Notes under the pieces: generated by a model
What the model was told of the DNA's origin: nothing
Database searches by the model: none
What the model saw: only the letters and a program-made list of their open reading frames with translations
Part shown: piece after piece, positions 8,818 to 17,534 of the stretch
Layout: every line of letters begins with the position of its first letter
Position numbering within the stretch: the stretch's first letter is position 1
Source of the DNA: DATAPD01 sp036265385
GTDB taxonomy: Bacteria; Acidobacteriota; Terriglobia; Terriglobales; Acidobacteriaceae
Direction of reading: 5' to 3'
Length of the DNA stretch: 64,000 nucleotides
NCBI GenBank assembly: GCA_036265385.1
Contig: DATAPD010000015.1
Coordinates: forward strand, 62,001 to 126,000
Made by a program: the position numbers and the translations under genes

Positions 8818-9705
8818 ATGCTGGTTTTGGATCGAATCGCAAAGGCACGCGTGAAGAAAACGGCCGAGAAACGCGCGGCAGGACAAGCTGGCCCGCCTCT
8901 ACGTCGAATTGACGGAAGACACAACTTGCTGGTCAAGGAGCTACGGCGCGCATTTCGCCAGGGGGAACCAACTCCCGAGGGTTATTTTGCCATCGAGGGA
9001 GTGCGGATCATTGATGAAGCGATTCGTAGCGGATGCCGCTTCCGGGCGGTGTTCTTCAGCGAAGCTGCCGGCGAGCGGACAAGGCACATACTGCCCCAGC
9101 TGTCCAAAGAAGTCGAAGCGTTCTTGCTTCCCGATGCACTCTTCCAATCAGCGGCGCTTACCGAGGCTCCCCAAGGAGTCGCCGCTCTTGTACATCTGCC
9201 GAAGCATGGCGAATTGAACGCTGTAATCTCTCGTGACACAAGAGGGCCGATCGTGGTGGCTGCTGGAATTCAGGACCCGGGAAACCTCGGCACGATCCTT
9301 CGGTCTGCAGAGGCTTTCGGCGCGGGAGGGGTCTTGCTCACGGAAGGAACCGTGAGTGGATGGAACTCAAAGGTAGTGCGCGCTTCCGCTGGCTCGCTCT
9401 TTCGTCTTTTCACCGCACGCATCAAATTGAAAGAAGCTGTCGAAAATCTTCGGGCGGCGAATTGTCGGTTGATTGCCACGTCCTCGCACAATGGAACCCC
9501 AATCTCTAAGGCGAATCTCACTGGCCGGATCGCGTTGTTCATTGGCAACGAAGGCGCCGGGCTTCCACCTGCTGTCATGCGCGAACTAGACGAGGTCGTG
9601 TCGATTCCTCAGAAAACTCTGGTCGAATCGTTGAATGCGGGTGTTGCCGCAAGCGTCGTGCTTTACGAATGTCTTCGTCAATCACAGCAAAGGTGCCCGG
9701 AATGA
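8818..9705 (+). CDS. TrmH/SpoU family RNA 2'-O-methyltransferase
   Basis: SPOUT-class methyltransferase of 295 residues, probably acting on 23S rRNA or tRNA ribose. An N-terminal substrate-binding part (RHNLLVKELRRAFR...FAIEGVRIIDEAI) is followed by the knot domain. The knot domain has motif 1 (IQDPGNLGTILRSAEAFGA), motif 2 (ALFIGNEGAGLP) and motif 3 (IPQKTLVESLNAGVAASVVLYE). The ATG at 8818 has no clear ribosome site. A GTG at 8851 preceded by AAAGG is an alternative start. Its stop overlaps the rarA ATG by 4 bases. Which nucleotide is methylated cannot be told from the sequence. Confidence 0.9.
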   Translation: MLVLDRIAKARVKKTAEKRAAGQAGPPLRRIDGRHNLLVKELRRAFRQGEPTPEGYFAIEGVRIIDEAIRSGCRFRAVFFSEAAGERTRHILPQLSKEVEAFLLPDALFQSAALTEAPQGVAALVHLPKHGELNAVISRDTRGPIVVAAGIQDPGNLGTILRSAEAFGAGGVLLTEGTVSGWNSKVVRASAGSLFRLFTARIKLKEAVENLRAANCRLIATSSHNGTPISKANLTGRIALFIGNEGAGLPPAVMRELDEVVSIPQKTLVESLNAGVAASVVLYECLRQSQQRCPE

Positions 9706-11048
9706 GCTTGTTTCAAGCTATACCGAGTGGCGACAAAGGGAACGACGGCACTCGCCCTCTAGCGGATCGCATGCGTCCCCGGACACTCGAGGAATTCGTT
9801 GGTCAGGCTCACCTTGTTGGGCCGGGCAAGCCTCTGCGCGTTCAGATCGAACGTGATGACCACGGCTCGATGATTTTTTGGGGACCTCCGGGTACGGGAA
9901 AAACCACACTGGCGAAGATCATTGCTCGCATGACTCGAGCCGAGTTCGTTGAATTCTCGGCTGTACTCGCTGGAATAAAAGAAATCAAGCAGGTCATGTC
10001 CGAAGCCGAGAGAGCGCGGCAATACGGCACACGCACAATCGTGTTCATCGACGAAATTCATCGCTTCAACAAGGCTCAGCAGGACGCATTCCTACCGCAC
10101 GTGGAAAAGGGCAATATCCGGCTGATCGGGGCAACTACAGAAAATCCATCCTTCGAAATAAATTCAGCTTTGCTGTCACGGGCAAGGGTCTATGTGCTTC
10201 AGGCCCTTACCGAAGACGAAATCGTGGCACTTCTGAAGAGAGCGCTCGTGGACGAGGAACGGGGGCTTGGCAAGCTCAAGTTGAAGGCTGCCGATGATGC
10301 ACTGATCACAATTGCCAGCCTTTCAAGCGGCGATGGGCGTGGGGCATACAACATACTCGAAGTGGCTGCGAGTTTGGCTCAATCATCGAACTCGGAGATC
10401 ACGCGCGAAATTGTCCAGGAAGCAGTGCAGAAACGGGTTCTGCTGTACGACAAAGCTGGAGAAGAACATTACAATCTCATCTCTGCGCTTCACAAGTCGG
10501 TCAGGAACAGCGACCCAGACGCCGCACTGTATTGGCTTGGCCGGATGCTGGAGGCCGGAGAGGATCCGCTCTACGTGGCACGCAGGGTGGTGCGAATGGC
10601 AGTCGAAGACATCGGGCTGGCCGATCCACAGGCTCTGTCACTCTGCATGGCCGCCCGCGATGCGGTCGATTTCATTGGTATGCCAGAAGGCAACCTCGCG
10701 CTCGCGGAGGCAGTTGTTTATCTTTCGGTAGCGCCGAAGTCCAATGCGCTGTATACCGCATATGGTGCTGTCCAACAGGACGTTGAGAATACGGCGGCGC
10801 AACCAGTGCCCTTACACCTTCGCAATGCGCCGACCCGCCTCATGAAGCACCTCGATTATGGTCGCGGATACCAGTATGCTCACGATTTGGAAGGCAAGGT
10901 CGCGAACATGCAATGCCTGCCAGATAATCTCCAAGGCCGGGTTTACTATCAGCCTACGACGGAAGGAATTGAGAAACGGATCGGTGAAAGGCTGGGAGAG
11001 ATTAAACGGCGCCGCAGTCTGAAGCCGTCTGAAGAAGATCCGAAGTAG
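9702..11048 (+). CDS. rarA: Replication-associated recombination protein RarA (MgsA)
   Basis: AAA+ ATPase of the RarA/MgsA/WRNIP1 family, which acts at stalled replication forks. From the chosen start it is 448 residues. The Walker A motif GPPGTGKT is at 61-68 and Walker B is IVFIDEIHRFNK. Sensor 1 is GATTENPSFEIN, and the C-terminal tetramerisation region includes the typical PVPLHLRNAPTRLMKHLDYGRGYQYAHD. I chose ATG 9702, which overlaps the upstream stop as ATGA and has AGGTG before it. A GTG/ATG further upstream would add 11 unlikely residues inside the trmH-type gene. Confidence 0.95.
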   Translation: MSLFQAIPSGDKGNDGTRPLADRMRPRTLEEFVGQAHLVGPGKPLRVQIERDDHGSMIFWGPPGTGKTTLAKIIARMTRAEFVEFSAVLAGIKEIKQVMSEAERARQYGTRTIVFIDEIHRFNKAQQDAFLPHVEKGNIRLIGATTENPSFEINSALLSRARVYVLQALTEDEIVALLKRALVDEERGLGKLKLKAADDALITIASLSSGDGRGAYNILEVAASLAQSSNSEITREIVQEAVQKRVLLYDKAGEEHYNLISALHKSVRNSDPDAALYWLGRMLEAGEDPLYVARRVVRMAVEDIGLADPQALSLCMAARDAVDFIGMPEGNLALAEAVVYLSVAPKSNALYTAYGAVQQDVENTAAQPVPLHLRNAPTRLMKHLDYGRGYQYAHDLEGKVANMQCLPDNLQGRVYYQPTTEGIEKRIGERLGEIKRRRSLKPSEEDPK

Positions 11049-11118
11049 TGCGAGGAAATTGCGAATCTGAACTCTACTCGATCACATCTCAAGGGTAGCA
11101 ACTAGTCTGCCGAGCAGG

Positions 11119-12396
11119 ATGAAACGTATGGCGACTCTTCCCATTGCAAGTGAACAAGCTGTTGGGCTAGCAGCATTTCCTGCTGAAAACATACAAGATC
11201 TTCTTCGCTTGCAGAAGGCCGCCCAGCGCATCGCATCAGTGTTAGACCTCGATCAGTTGATCGATCGCGTTGCCGACGAGATATCAGACTCGTTAGGTTG
11301 CGTCGAAACGATCATCTACCTTCACGAGGAAGACAAGGCAGAGCTAGTGTTAGCCGGGGTCCACGGGTGCACGCTCCACGACAAAGGCCACCGGCTTAAG
11401 TTGGGGACTGAAGGAATGGTTGGCCACGTGGGAGCGACCCGACAGACGCGTTACGCGCCCGACGTGCGTCTCGATCCCTATTACATCGCGTGTGAGCCTG
11501 ATACTAGGTCAGAAGCCGTATTCCCTTTGATCGTCGAACAAAGATTGGTAGGCGTGCTTTCGGCGTCACATAAGGAACTGAACGCCTTTTCCCCTAGCCA
11601 ACTTCAGTTGCTGCAAGCCATGTGCGGGCATATTGCTGTAGCCGTACACAATGCTAAACGCTTCCAATGTGAGCGCGAACAACGGGAGCTTCTCGACCGC
11701 GAAGCGCAGGAGGCGCAGCACATTCAGCAAGCTTTGCTGCCAAAGCTCTCCCCTTTCATTCCCGGATTTTGTGTTTCGGGATTCAGCATACCGGCGGGCG
11801 CGGTTGGTGGAGACTGGTACGACTTTATCCCTCTAGATGACGGTCGATGGGGAATCGTATTGGCCGATGTTTCTGGCAAGGGAATGGCTGCCGCGTTACT
11901 CATGTCCGCAACACGGGGAATGCTTCGCTCTTTAGCAGAAGCGTGCTGCTCGCCCTCGGAAGTTCTCACCAGACTAAATCGCCTTCTTGTGCAGGATCTG
12001 CCGAGCGGCAAGTTTGTAACCCTTATTTACGCGGTTTTCGATCCCAAGACCGCACAACTCACATTCGCAAATGCAGGCCATCTACCGCCACTTGCTTTGA
12101 CAAAGGCTGGACCGAAGTTTGTGGAGACCGAGGCAGGATTGCCTCTTGGACTCAGGTGTGGAGAGTTTTCGGAATCAACCGTTCAACTGGAGCCAGGTAC
12201 ACGCCTCGCGTTCTACAGCGACGGAATCACGGAGGCTACTGACCTGACAGGAGAAGAATTTGGAAGCCAAAGGTTGCTGGTTCATCTGCATGAGGAGAAC
12301 GGGTCGCCGCAGAGCCTACTGGAAACAGTTCGGCGCTTCGCAAATGGTCGAGGATTGAGCGATGATGCCACGGTTGTAATGATTCGGGCTTCTTGA
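11119..12396 (+). CDS. GAF-domain PP2C (SpoIIE/RsbU-type) serine phosphatase
   Basis: A 425-residue two-domain signalling protein. Residues about 30-175 form a GAF sensor domain. A short helical linker rich in Glu/Gln follows, then a SpoIIE-type PP2C phosphatase (about 200-425) with the metal-binding motifs GDWYDF, DVSGKGMAAALLMS, FANAGHLPP and YSDGITEA. Such proteins dephosphorylate anti-anti-sigma factors (RsbV/SpoIIAA type) in stress or partner-switching pathways. No anti-sigma or STAS partner gene is in the window, so its output is unknown. It lies 70 bases downstream of rarA and is convergent with the CoA-binding gene. Confidence 0.9.
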   Translation: MKRMATLPIASEQAVGLAAFPAENIQDLLRLQKAAQRIASVLDLDQLIDRVADEISDSLGCVETIIYLHEEDKAELVLAGVHGCTLHDKGHRLKLGTEGMVGHVGATRQTRYAPDVRLDPYYIACEPDTRSEAVFPLIVEQRLVGVLSASHKELNAFSPSQLQLLQAMCGHIAVAVHNAKRFQCEREQRELLDREAQEAQHIQQALLPKLSPFIPGFCVSGFSIPAGAVGGDWYDFIPLDDGRWGIVLADVSGKGMAAALLMSATRGMLRSLAEACCSPSEVLTRLNRLLVQDLPSGKFVTLIYAVFDPKTAQLTFANAGHLPPLALTKAGPKFVETEAGLPLGLRCGEFSESTVQLEPGTRLAFYSDGITEATDLTGEEFGSQRLLVHLHEENGSPQSLLETVRRFANGRGLSDDATVVMIRAS

Positions 12397-12400
12397 TCAC

Positions 12401-12814
12401 CTAGCGGAAACGACGATGGTGCTCCTGCAGTATGCAGCGATCCATCACTACGAAGATACCGGCTTCGCGCGCCTTCGCGGCTGCCGTCTCATTCACAACA
12501 TCTTCCTGAAGCCATAGAGCTGGCACCTTTAGCACGATAGTCTGCTGCACGATCTCATCTACATATTCTGGCCGTCGAAACACATTTACCAAGTCAATTT
12601 TTTCCGGGATCTCCGAAAGTGAGCGACAGGCTGGCTCACCCAGCGATTCTTCAATGTGTGGATTTACCGGGATGATCCGATACCCCTGGGACTGCATGTA
12701 CGCGGAAACTCCATAACTCGGGCGTAGCGGATTGTCAGAAAGACCGACGACCGCAATGGTTCGGATCCGGGACAGAAGTTCAGTGATTGGATCGACTTGG
12801 GATAAGGCGGACAT
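12401..12814 (-). CDS. CoA-binding domain protein (YccU type)
   Basis: A 137-residue protein consisting only of a Rossmann-fold CoA-binding domain: TIAVVGLSDNPLRPSYGVSAYMQSQGYRIIPVNP, then IDLVNVFRRPEYV and WLQEDVVNETAAAKAREAG. Free-standing members (YccU) have no settled function. It is the last gene of the minus-strand run starting at lnt, 48 bases after the repeat protein. It is convergent with the phosphatase gene, 4 bases apart. Confidence 0.85.
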   Translation of the reverse strand: MSALSQVDPITELLSRIRTIAVVGLSDNPLRPSYGVSAYMQSQGYRIIPVNPHIEESLGEPACRSLSEIPEKIDLVNVFRRPEYVDEIVQQTIVLKVPALWLQEDVVNETAAAKAREAGIFVVMDRCILQEHHRRFR

Positions 12815-12862
12815 AGACGAATTGCGATTTTACCGATCGCATTCCAAGGATACAAACTGTGT

Positions 12863-14068
12863 TTAATTGCGCTTACCGGAAGACTCGACCTTCTGTTTGA
12901 ACATACGGAGTCCGAGCTTGCGCACAGTCTCAGAAACTTCTTTGTTACCGGAAAGATTTTTCAGGTCGTTTACGAGTAAGTTCTTGACCAGACCAAGTGA
13001 AACATCCAGCGGTGTGCGTGGATTGAACACGAGATTACGCACGATGGTGTACTGCTTTGCATAACGGCGTTTCATTGAGATCGCACGCAAAACGGCTTCG
13101 AGTACATTCTTTTGGCTGGCGAATTTCTCGACTTCTCCATCACTCACTTTCGGCGATTCAAGTACGGCCATTGCCACCAGCTTTGTTCCGTCGCGAATGA
13201 GCAACGAGCGCTCTTCTTTAGTTCCTTTGATCGCAAGCTGAATCCTGCCTTTCACATCAAGTTTGGCAATCTTCTGCAGCGTGCTGTCTCGCTTCTCGTC
13301 ATGATGCGGATGCTGAACCTTGTGCGTGGTAACCGCCTTCGGAGCTGCAGCAGCAGCACCGGAAGCAGATGGCGCGGCAGCGACGGCAATAGGAGGCGTC
13401 GTATGTTCCTGTGGGGTTGAAACGGGGCTGGGCGTTGCAGCCCTAACTCCACCTGCCGACTCCAGCTCATCCTGTATGCCGCCAATCGGCTGGAATGGTT
13501 TGTGCCCTTCCGCAGCGATTTCTGCCGCGTGGTCGTTCAGGTATGTTTTTGCTTCTGTTTCGCCGGACTCATCTGCGCTGGAGGGCGTCGGGCTCGCAGC
13601 CGCCGATTGGGGATCTTTCAGACTCAACGATTCGGCTTCGGTCAAATGCGGATTTGACAACAACGCATCGGCTACATTTTGGAATGACCGAATCCGTTGA
13701 GCACCTAACAGAGCTTCAACAACTTCTCGGTTCCCATCTTTTGCGAGCACAAGCAGCAAATCCTCTCCGACCGAAAGATTATCGAGGAGTGAGGGCAAGA
13801 GCACAGGGCGAAGGTTATTCAGCGAACACAAGTATTCCAGAACCTCTCGAGAGGTCGTCGGATCGGAAGCGGCAGCCTTGGAAGCCTGCTCATCCCATCC
13901 AGCCAGGGTCAAACGCGCTTCAGGCCCAAACGTATGGTTATGTTTAGCGAGATGTACAAGAATTTCGATCATTTCGGCCGGCGGGACGGATAGAGCACCG
14001 CGGGCGGCCGCGTGCATGAGGTTCGAGGGAACCTCGGACTTTCGGATGAGATCGATCATCCGACTCAT
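12863..14068 (-). CDS. Unrecognised alpha-helical repeat protein
   Basis: I do not recognise this 401-residue protein. The N-terminal half (about 1-155) looks like short two-helix repeats of the HEAT / leucine-variant kind, with recurring patterns such as LLLVLAKDGNREVVEALLG and NVADALLSNPHLTEAE. A Pro/Ala/Thr/Ser-rich linker (about 160-250) follows. A C-terminal helical domain (about 255-400) again has repeat-like spacing (VLEAVLRAISMKRRYAKQYTIVRNLVFNPRTPLDVSLGLVKNLLVNDLKNLSGNKEVSETVRKLG). No signal peptide is seen. It lies 5 bases after the HD-hydrolase gene, so it is in the lnt-prfB operon. A scaffold or protein-binding role is only a guess. Confidence 0.7.
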   Translation of the reverse strand: MSRMIDLIRKSEVPSNLMHAAARGALSVPPAEMIEILVHLAKHNHTFGPEARLTLAGWDEQASKAAASDPTTSREVLEYLCSLNNLRPVLLPSLLDNLSVGEDLLLVLAKDGNREVVEALLGAQRIRSFQNVADALLSNPHLTEAESLSLKDPQSAAASPTPSSADESGETEAKTYLNDHAAEIAAEGHKPFQPIGGIQDELESAGGVRAATPSPVSTPQEHTTPPIAVAAAPSASGAAAAAPKAVTTHKVQHPHHDEKRDSTLQKIAKLDVKGRIQLAIKGTKEERSLLIRDGTKLVAMAVLESPKVSDGEVEKFASQKNVLEAVLRAISMKRRYAKQYTIVRNLVFNPRTPLDVSLGLVKNLLVNDLKNLSGNKEVSETVRKLGLRMFKQKVESSGKRN

Positions 14069-14073
14069 AGGTT

Positions 14074-14673
14074 TTACTTCGTCTCTCCGGAGCTGTTGTG
14101 CGTAAGTTGCTCTAAATCATTTACAACCAGATTGAGCTCACTGGCAATGTTACTGACGGGTGGTTTTTGGAATTCGTTCGCCAACGCCCGATAGTACCAG
14201 AGGGTCCCATCCCGACCACCATGAAAGCGTTGCCAAATTGAATCCCCGTCTTTTCGGAAATCTCGCAGAACAGAACGGGCATTATCGAGCTTATCGCAAG
14301 CAGAAACGAATCGCGTATTAGGGTCTTCCGTGCGAAGCCGTTCGAGATATTCATCTTTACGGGTTTCCCAGGGTCTCTTCGGCTCCTCGAAAGAGTCTGT
14401 ACAACCCTCTACCATTCGAGCTACCCGAGGGCCGAACTCCTTTTCGATTTCCCGCAGGACCGGTCTGCCACCGCAGTCCTCAACCACGTCGTGGAGAAGT
14501 GCTGCAATTGCACAGTCTTCATCGCCATCAAACTCAAGTACGATCGCAGCTACACTCATCAGGTGGGCCAAATAAGGAACACTCTTCCCTTTTCGCGTTT
14601 GGGTCTTGTGCTTCTCGGCAGCAAAATGAAATGCAGCGTGAAAGCGCGGCCCTAGCTGGACGGAACCTTCCAT
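14074..14673 (-). CDS. SpoT-like HD-domain phosphohydrolase (small alarmone hydrolase type)
   Basis: A single-domain HD phosphohydrolase of 199 residues resembling the (p)ppGpp hydrolase domain of RelA/SpoT and the stand-alone MESH1 enzymes. Seen are FAAEKHKTQTRKGKSVPYLAHLMSVA, the HD motif ALLHDVVEDCGG, and later SACDKLDNARSVLRDF. There is no synthetase, TGS or ACT domain. Its ATG overlaps the prfB stop by one base (TGATG), so translation is coupled. Hydrolysis of ppGpp is inferred from the family; nucleotidase activity on another substrate is possible. Confidence 0.8.
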   Translation of the reverse strand: MEGSVQLGPRFHAAFHFAAEKHKTQTRKGKSVPYLAHLMSVAAIVLEFDGDEDCAIAALLHDVVEDCGGRPVLREIEKEFGPRVARMVEGCTDSFEEPKRPWETRKDEYLERLRTEDPNTRFVSACDKLDNARSVLRDFRKDGDSIWQRFHGGRDGTLWYYRALANEFQKPPVSNIASELNLVVNDLEQLTHNSSGETK

Positions 14674-15777
14674 CAGTGTTGTTTCTCTCCACGCCGCATC
14701 CGGAGATAAGCCTGGATAAATGGCCTGAGATTCCCATCGAGTACACGATCCACATCGCCTACTTCAACTTTCGTGCGGTGATCTTTGACGAGTCGATAGG
14801 GCTGAAGAACATAGGATCGAATCTGGGATCCGAAGTCGATATCAAGCTTGGAGTCTTCGATTTTCTTCGTAGCTTCTCGTTTCTTCTCCATCTCGAGTTC
14901 ATACAACTTCGACCGAAGCATGCTCATCGCGCGTTCGCGGTTCTTGTGTTGAGAGCGTTCGTTTTGGCAGCTCGCTACGAGTCCTGTTGGGATGTGGGTG
15001 ATGCGAACCGCCGAATCGGTAGTGTTTACGTGCTGTCCACCTTTGCCACTCGAACGGTAGGTGTCAACACGAAGATCTTCCGGCTTGATCACCACTTCAA
15101 CGCTCTCATCGATTTCAGGGGATACATACACACTCGCGAAAGAAGTGTGCCGCCGTTTCGCCTGGTCAAATGGAGAGATTCGCACCAAACGATGCACACC
15201 AATTTCGCTGGTGAGTAGTCCGAACGCATATTGCCCATTCACGGTAAAAGTTGCTGATTTCAGACCGGCTTCCTCTCCCGGTTGGTAATCATTCAAAACA
15301 GTCTGAAAACCCTGCTGTTCAGCCCATCTCAAATACATACGCAACAGCATGTCAGCCCAGTCTTGCGATTCAGTTCCGCCCGCGCCGGGATGGATTGTCA
15401 CGATTGCATTCAGCGCGTCGCTCTCGCCAGAGAGTAAAGTTTCTGTTTCGAGGCGATCGAGTACTCCCTGTAATTGAACGATCTCACGCTCCAGATCTGA
15501 TGCCACTTCTTCGCCTTCGCGACCCAGCTCTAGATACGCGCGAATGTCTTCTTCGCGACGAGTCAGGTCCGCATCTGTGGACAACATGTCCTCGAGTCGC
15601 TTGCGCTCGCGCATGACCTGCTGTGACCGCTCGGGGTTCGACCAGAGGTTAGGATCGGAAGCTTGTTTTTCTACTTCGGTGAGTTTTGAGCGGAGTTGAT
15701 CGGCGTCAAAGATACTCCCGCAGATCGTGCAGCTTGGTTTCGATATTTTTAAATTCCTGTTCCAGTTCGTCCAACAT
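14673..15777 (-). CDS. prfB: Peptide chain release factor 2, with programmed +1 frameshift
   Basis: Class I release factor reading UGA and UAA. The ATG at 15777 opens a 23-codon first part (MLDELEQEFKNIETKLHDLREYL) that ends at a UGA stop at 15706-15708. Slipping +1 at CUU-UGA-C joins it to the second frame (DADQLRSKLTEVEKQA onward). The product is then 367 residues, close to the E. coli length. The second part carries the SPF tripeptide anticodon (ISPFDQ) and the catalytic GGQ (SSGKGGQHVN). The alternative start that simply stays in the second frame gives an implausible N-terminus. Its 5' end overlaps the 3' end of lnt by 29 bases. It is followed by the HD-hydrolase gene with a 1-base overlap. 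Confidence 0.95.
15705..15720 (-). promoter_or_regulatory. prfB programmed +1 frameshift site
   Basis: The minus strand reads CGGGAG-TAT-CTT-TGA-C. It has an internal Shine-Dalgarno-like GGGAG (15715-15719), the slippery CTT codon, the in-frame UGA and a following C. These are the same elements as in the known autoregulatory prfB site, where low RF2 lets the ribosome slip to the GAC codon. Confidence 0.95.
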
Positions 15778-17371
15778 TCGTTGTGCTCGCTTTTGGCTTG
15801 GAGAATTGGGCGATCAAGATGGCCACTAATGAAATTATCACACACAAAAATGCGAACCAGTCTCCATGCCGCGTGTAGAAAGTAGTTTCTGCGCTGAGCA
15901 TATAAGAGGCCACCAATACCGTACGCATTTTCCTTTCAGCACGCGCAGTGACACGTCCAAACGGATCGATAGAGGCTGTCACTCCTGTGTTTGTGGCGCT
16001 CAACAGCCAACGCGAATTCTCAACCGCACGCATCCGGGTCTGTTGCAGATGCTGAGCGTAGGCTCCGCTGTCTCCGTACCATCCGTCGTTTGAAGTGTTC
16101 ACCAGTACCTGCGCACCATGGTTCGCGAACTGACGCACTTCATCCGGAAAAATCGATTCGTAGCAGATGAAAGTACCGATCTTCTCATCGCCTGCCTGAA
16201 AAGGTATTCGTGACTTGCCGCGTTCGAAATCTCCAACTTCCTTCGTCAACATGTCCATGAAGGGCAACATCCCACGAAATGGGACGTACTCGCCAAATGG
16301 CACGAGATGGACTTTGTCATAACGCGCGCCTACTTGGCCTTCGGGTGTTACAAGTAAGGCGGAGTTATAAGCTCGCGGTTCCTGTCCGGAGGTGGAGTGT
16401 TCACTATCGATACCGATCGCGCCGGAAATCATCCATGCATGAGTCTGTTGTGCAACCCCAGCCAGGGCGCGAAGGTAGAATGGATCGTTGGAAAAAAACG
16501 GAGCTGGCGATTCCGGCCAAACGATCAATCCAAACTTTTGATCGCTACTGACTACAGGCGGCTTCGTGCTGATCCAGGAAAGATCGCGCAATGTGCCTTC
16601 GAAATACTCCCGAGTCCACGGAGTACCGTGCGAGATTGGAATATTTTGTTGCACGAGGAGCGCATTGTGATCTGTCGCGGCGGGAGGGAGTGACAACCAT
16701 CGTCCCGCCTGGAGTACGACCGCAGCTCCCAGAGATGCAATAAGCAGGAATTTGCGCTTTTCTTTTCGCACCACAAATGCCGCAGCCAGCGCGGTATTAA
16801 CCAGCATGATCTCGAAGGACAGGCCATACACTCCGGCGATTGTCGCAACTCGAGTCAGGGGAACATTGTCCACTTGCACCGTTCCGAGGAGGTTCCATGG
16901 AAAACCAGTGATGCGCGTTCTAGCTAGCTCCACTGCAACCCACAGAAAAGGCGCAGCGGCGAGGGCCCTTAAACTCGAGGAACGTCCAACGGTGAGTGCG
17001 ATGAGAAATCCAAAAATCCCGTGATACAACCCCACGTAGCAGCAGAACGCGAGCAGAACAACAAAGGCAACCAGATGGCTCAAGCCTCCGTATTGATGCA
17101 TCGTTTCGAAAACCCAGTAGCACGTGCCGGCAAACCACAGGATCCCGCTCATGTAGCCAAGCAGAAATCCTTGCCAAGGCCGTGCCGGAAGAAGGTGTGG
17201 ACTCGTTTTCAATTGCAGAGTTGGAGGAGTACGGGTTCGAAGTAGAGCAACGATCAGTGGTGCAAAGGCTAACCAACTCAGCCAATACAAGCCGGGTAGC
17301 GGGAAGATCAGGATCTGGAGTGCAGCCGAGAGTAAAACTAGAACCCAGGCACTGCGGTGTATGCCAGCCAC
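15749..17371 (-). CDS. lnt: Apolipoprotein N-acyltransferase
   Basis: Inner-membrane enzyme that adds the third acyl chain to the N-terminal cysteine of lipoproteins, the last step of lipoprotein maturation. It is 540 residues long. The N-terminal half (to about 230) is a bundle of membrane helices, followed by a periplasmic nitrilase-like domain. The catalytic triad is visible as Glu287 (VWPESPAPF), Lys353 (YDKVHLVPFGEYVP) and Cys403 (FICYESIFPD). The start is GTG at 17371, which places the first membrane helix a few residues in. It heads the minus-strand operon lnt-prfB-HD hydrolase-repeat protein-CoA binding. Confidence 0.95.
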   Translation of the reverse strand: MAGIHRSAWVLVLLSAALQILIFPLPGLYWLSWLAFAPLIVALLRTRTPPTLQLKTSPHLLPARPWQGFLLGYMSGILWFAGTCYWVFETMHQYGGLSHLVAFVVLLAFCCYVGLYHGIFGFLIALTVGRSSSLRALAAAPFLWVAVELARTRITGFPWNLLGTVQVDNVPLTRVATIAGVYGLSFEIMLVNTALAAAFVVRKEKRKFLLIASLGAAVVLQAGRWLSLPPAATDHNALLVQQNIPISHGTPWTREYFEGTLRDLSWISTKPPVVSSDQKFGLIVWPESPAPFFSNDPFYLRALAGVAQQTHAWMISGAIGIDSEHSTSGQEPRAYNSALLVTPEGQVGARYDKVHLVPFGEYVPFRGMLPFMDMLTKEVGDFERGKSRIPFQAGDEKIGTFICYESIFPDEVRQFANHGAQVLVNTSNDGWYGDSGAYAQHLQQTRMRAVENSRWLLSATNTGVTASIDPFGRVTARAERKMRTVLVASYMLSAETTFYTRHGDWFAFLCVIISLVAILIAQFSKPKASTTNVGRTGTGI

Positions 17372-17465
17372 ATCCGAAGCATAGCAAATAGCTCTTTCCC
17401 GAGACGCAAATGGGATGCCTGGAGTGATAACCTGTCAGGGTTCGAGTGAATCAGATAACATAAGT

Positions 17466-17514
17466 AGCTTCGACACAGATGAGATGCAAAGGTGTCGACG
17501 TGACAGTCGAAGCT
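17466..17514 (+). promoter_or_regulatory. Inverted-repeat leader upstream of the permease gene
   Basis: A perfect 9-bp inverted repeat AGCTTCGAC ... GTCGAAGCT encloses 31 bases that contain a second small hairpin (TGTC-GACGT-GACA). The element ends 20 bases before the permease ATG, so in RNA it would fold next to the ribosome site. I could not match it to a known riboswitch class. Confidence 0.4.
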
Positions 17515-17534
17515 AAAGTCTCATAACCCCATTC

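Noticed and set aside
15778..15845. Upstream extension of prfB in its second frame (MCDNFIS...)
   Set aside because: The frameshift product from ATG 15777 fits RF2 length and N-terminus; the extension lies inside lnt and is not RF2-like.
17466..17514. c-di-AMP (ydaO) or c-di-GMP riboswitch
   Set aside because: None of the conserved cores of these classes could be found; only generic stems are visible.
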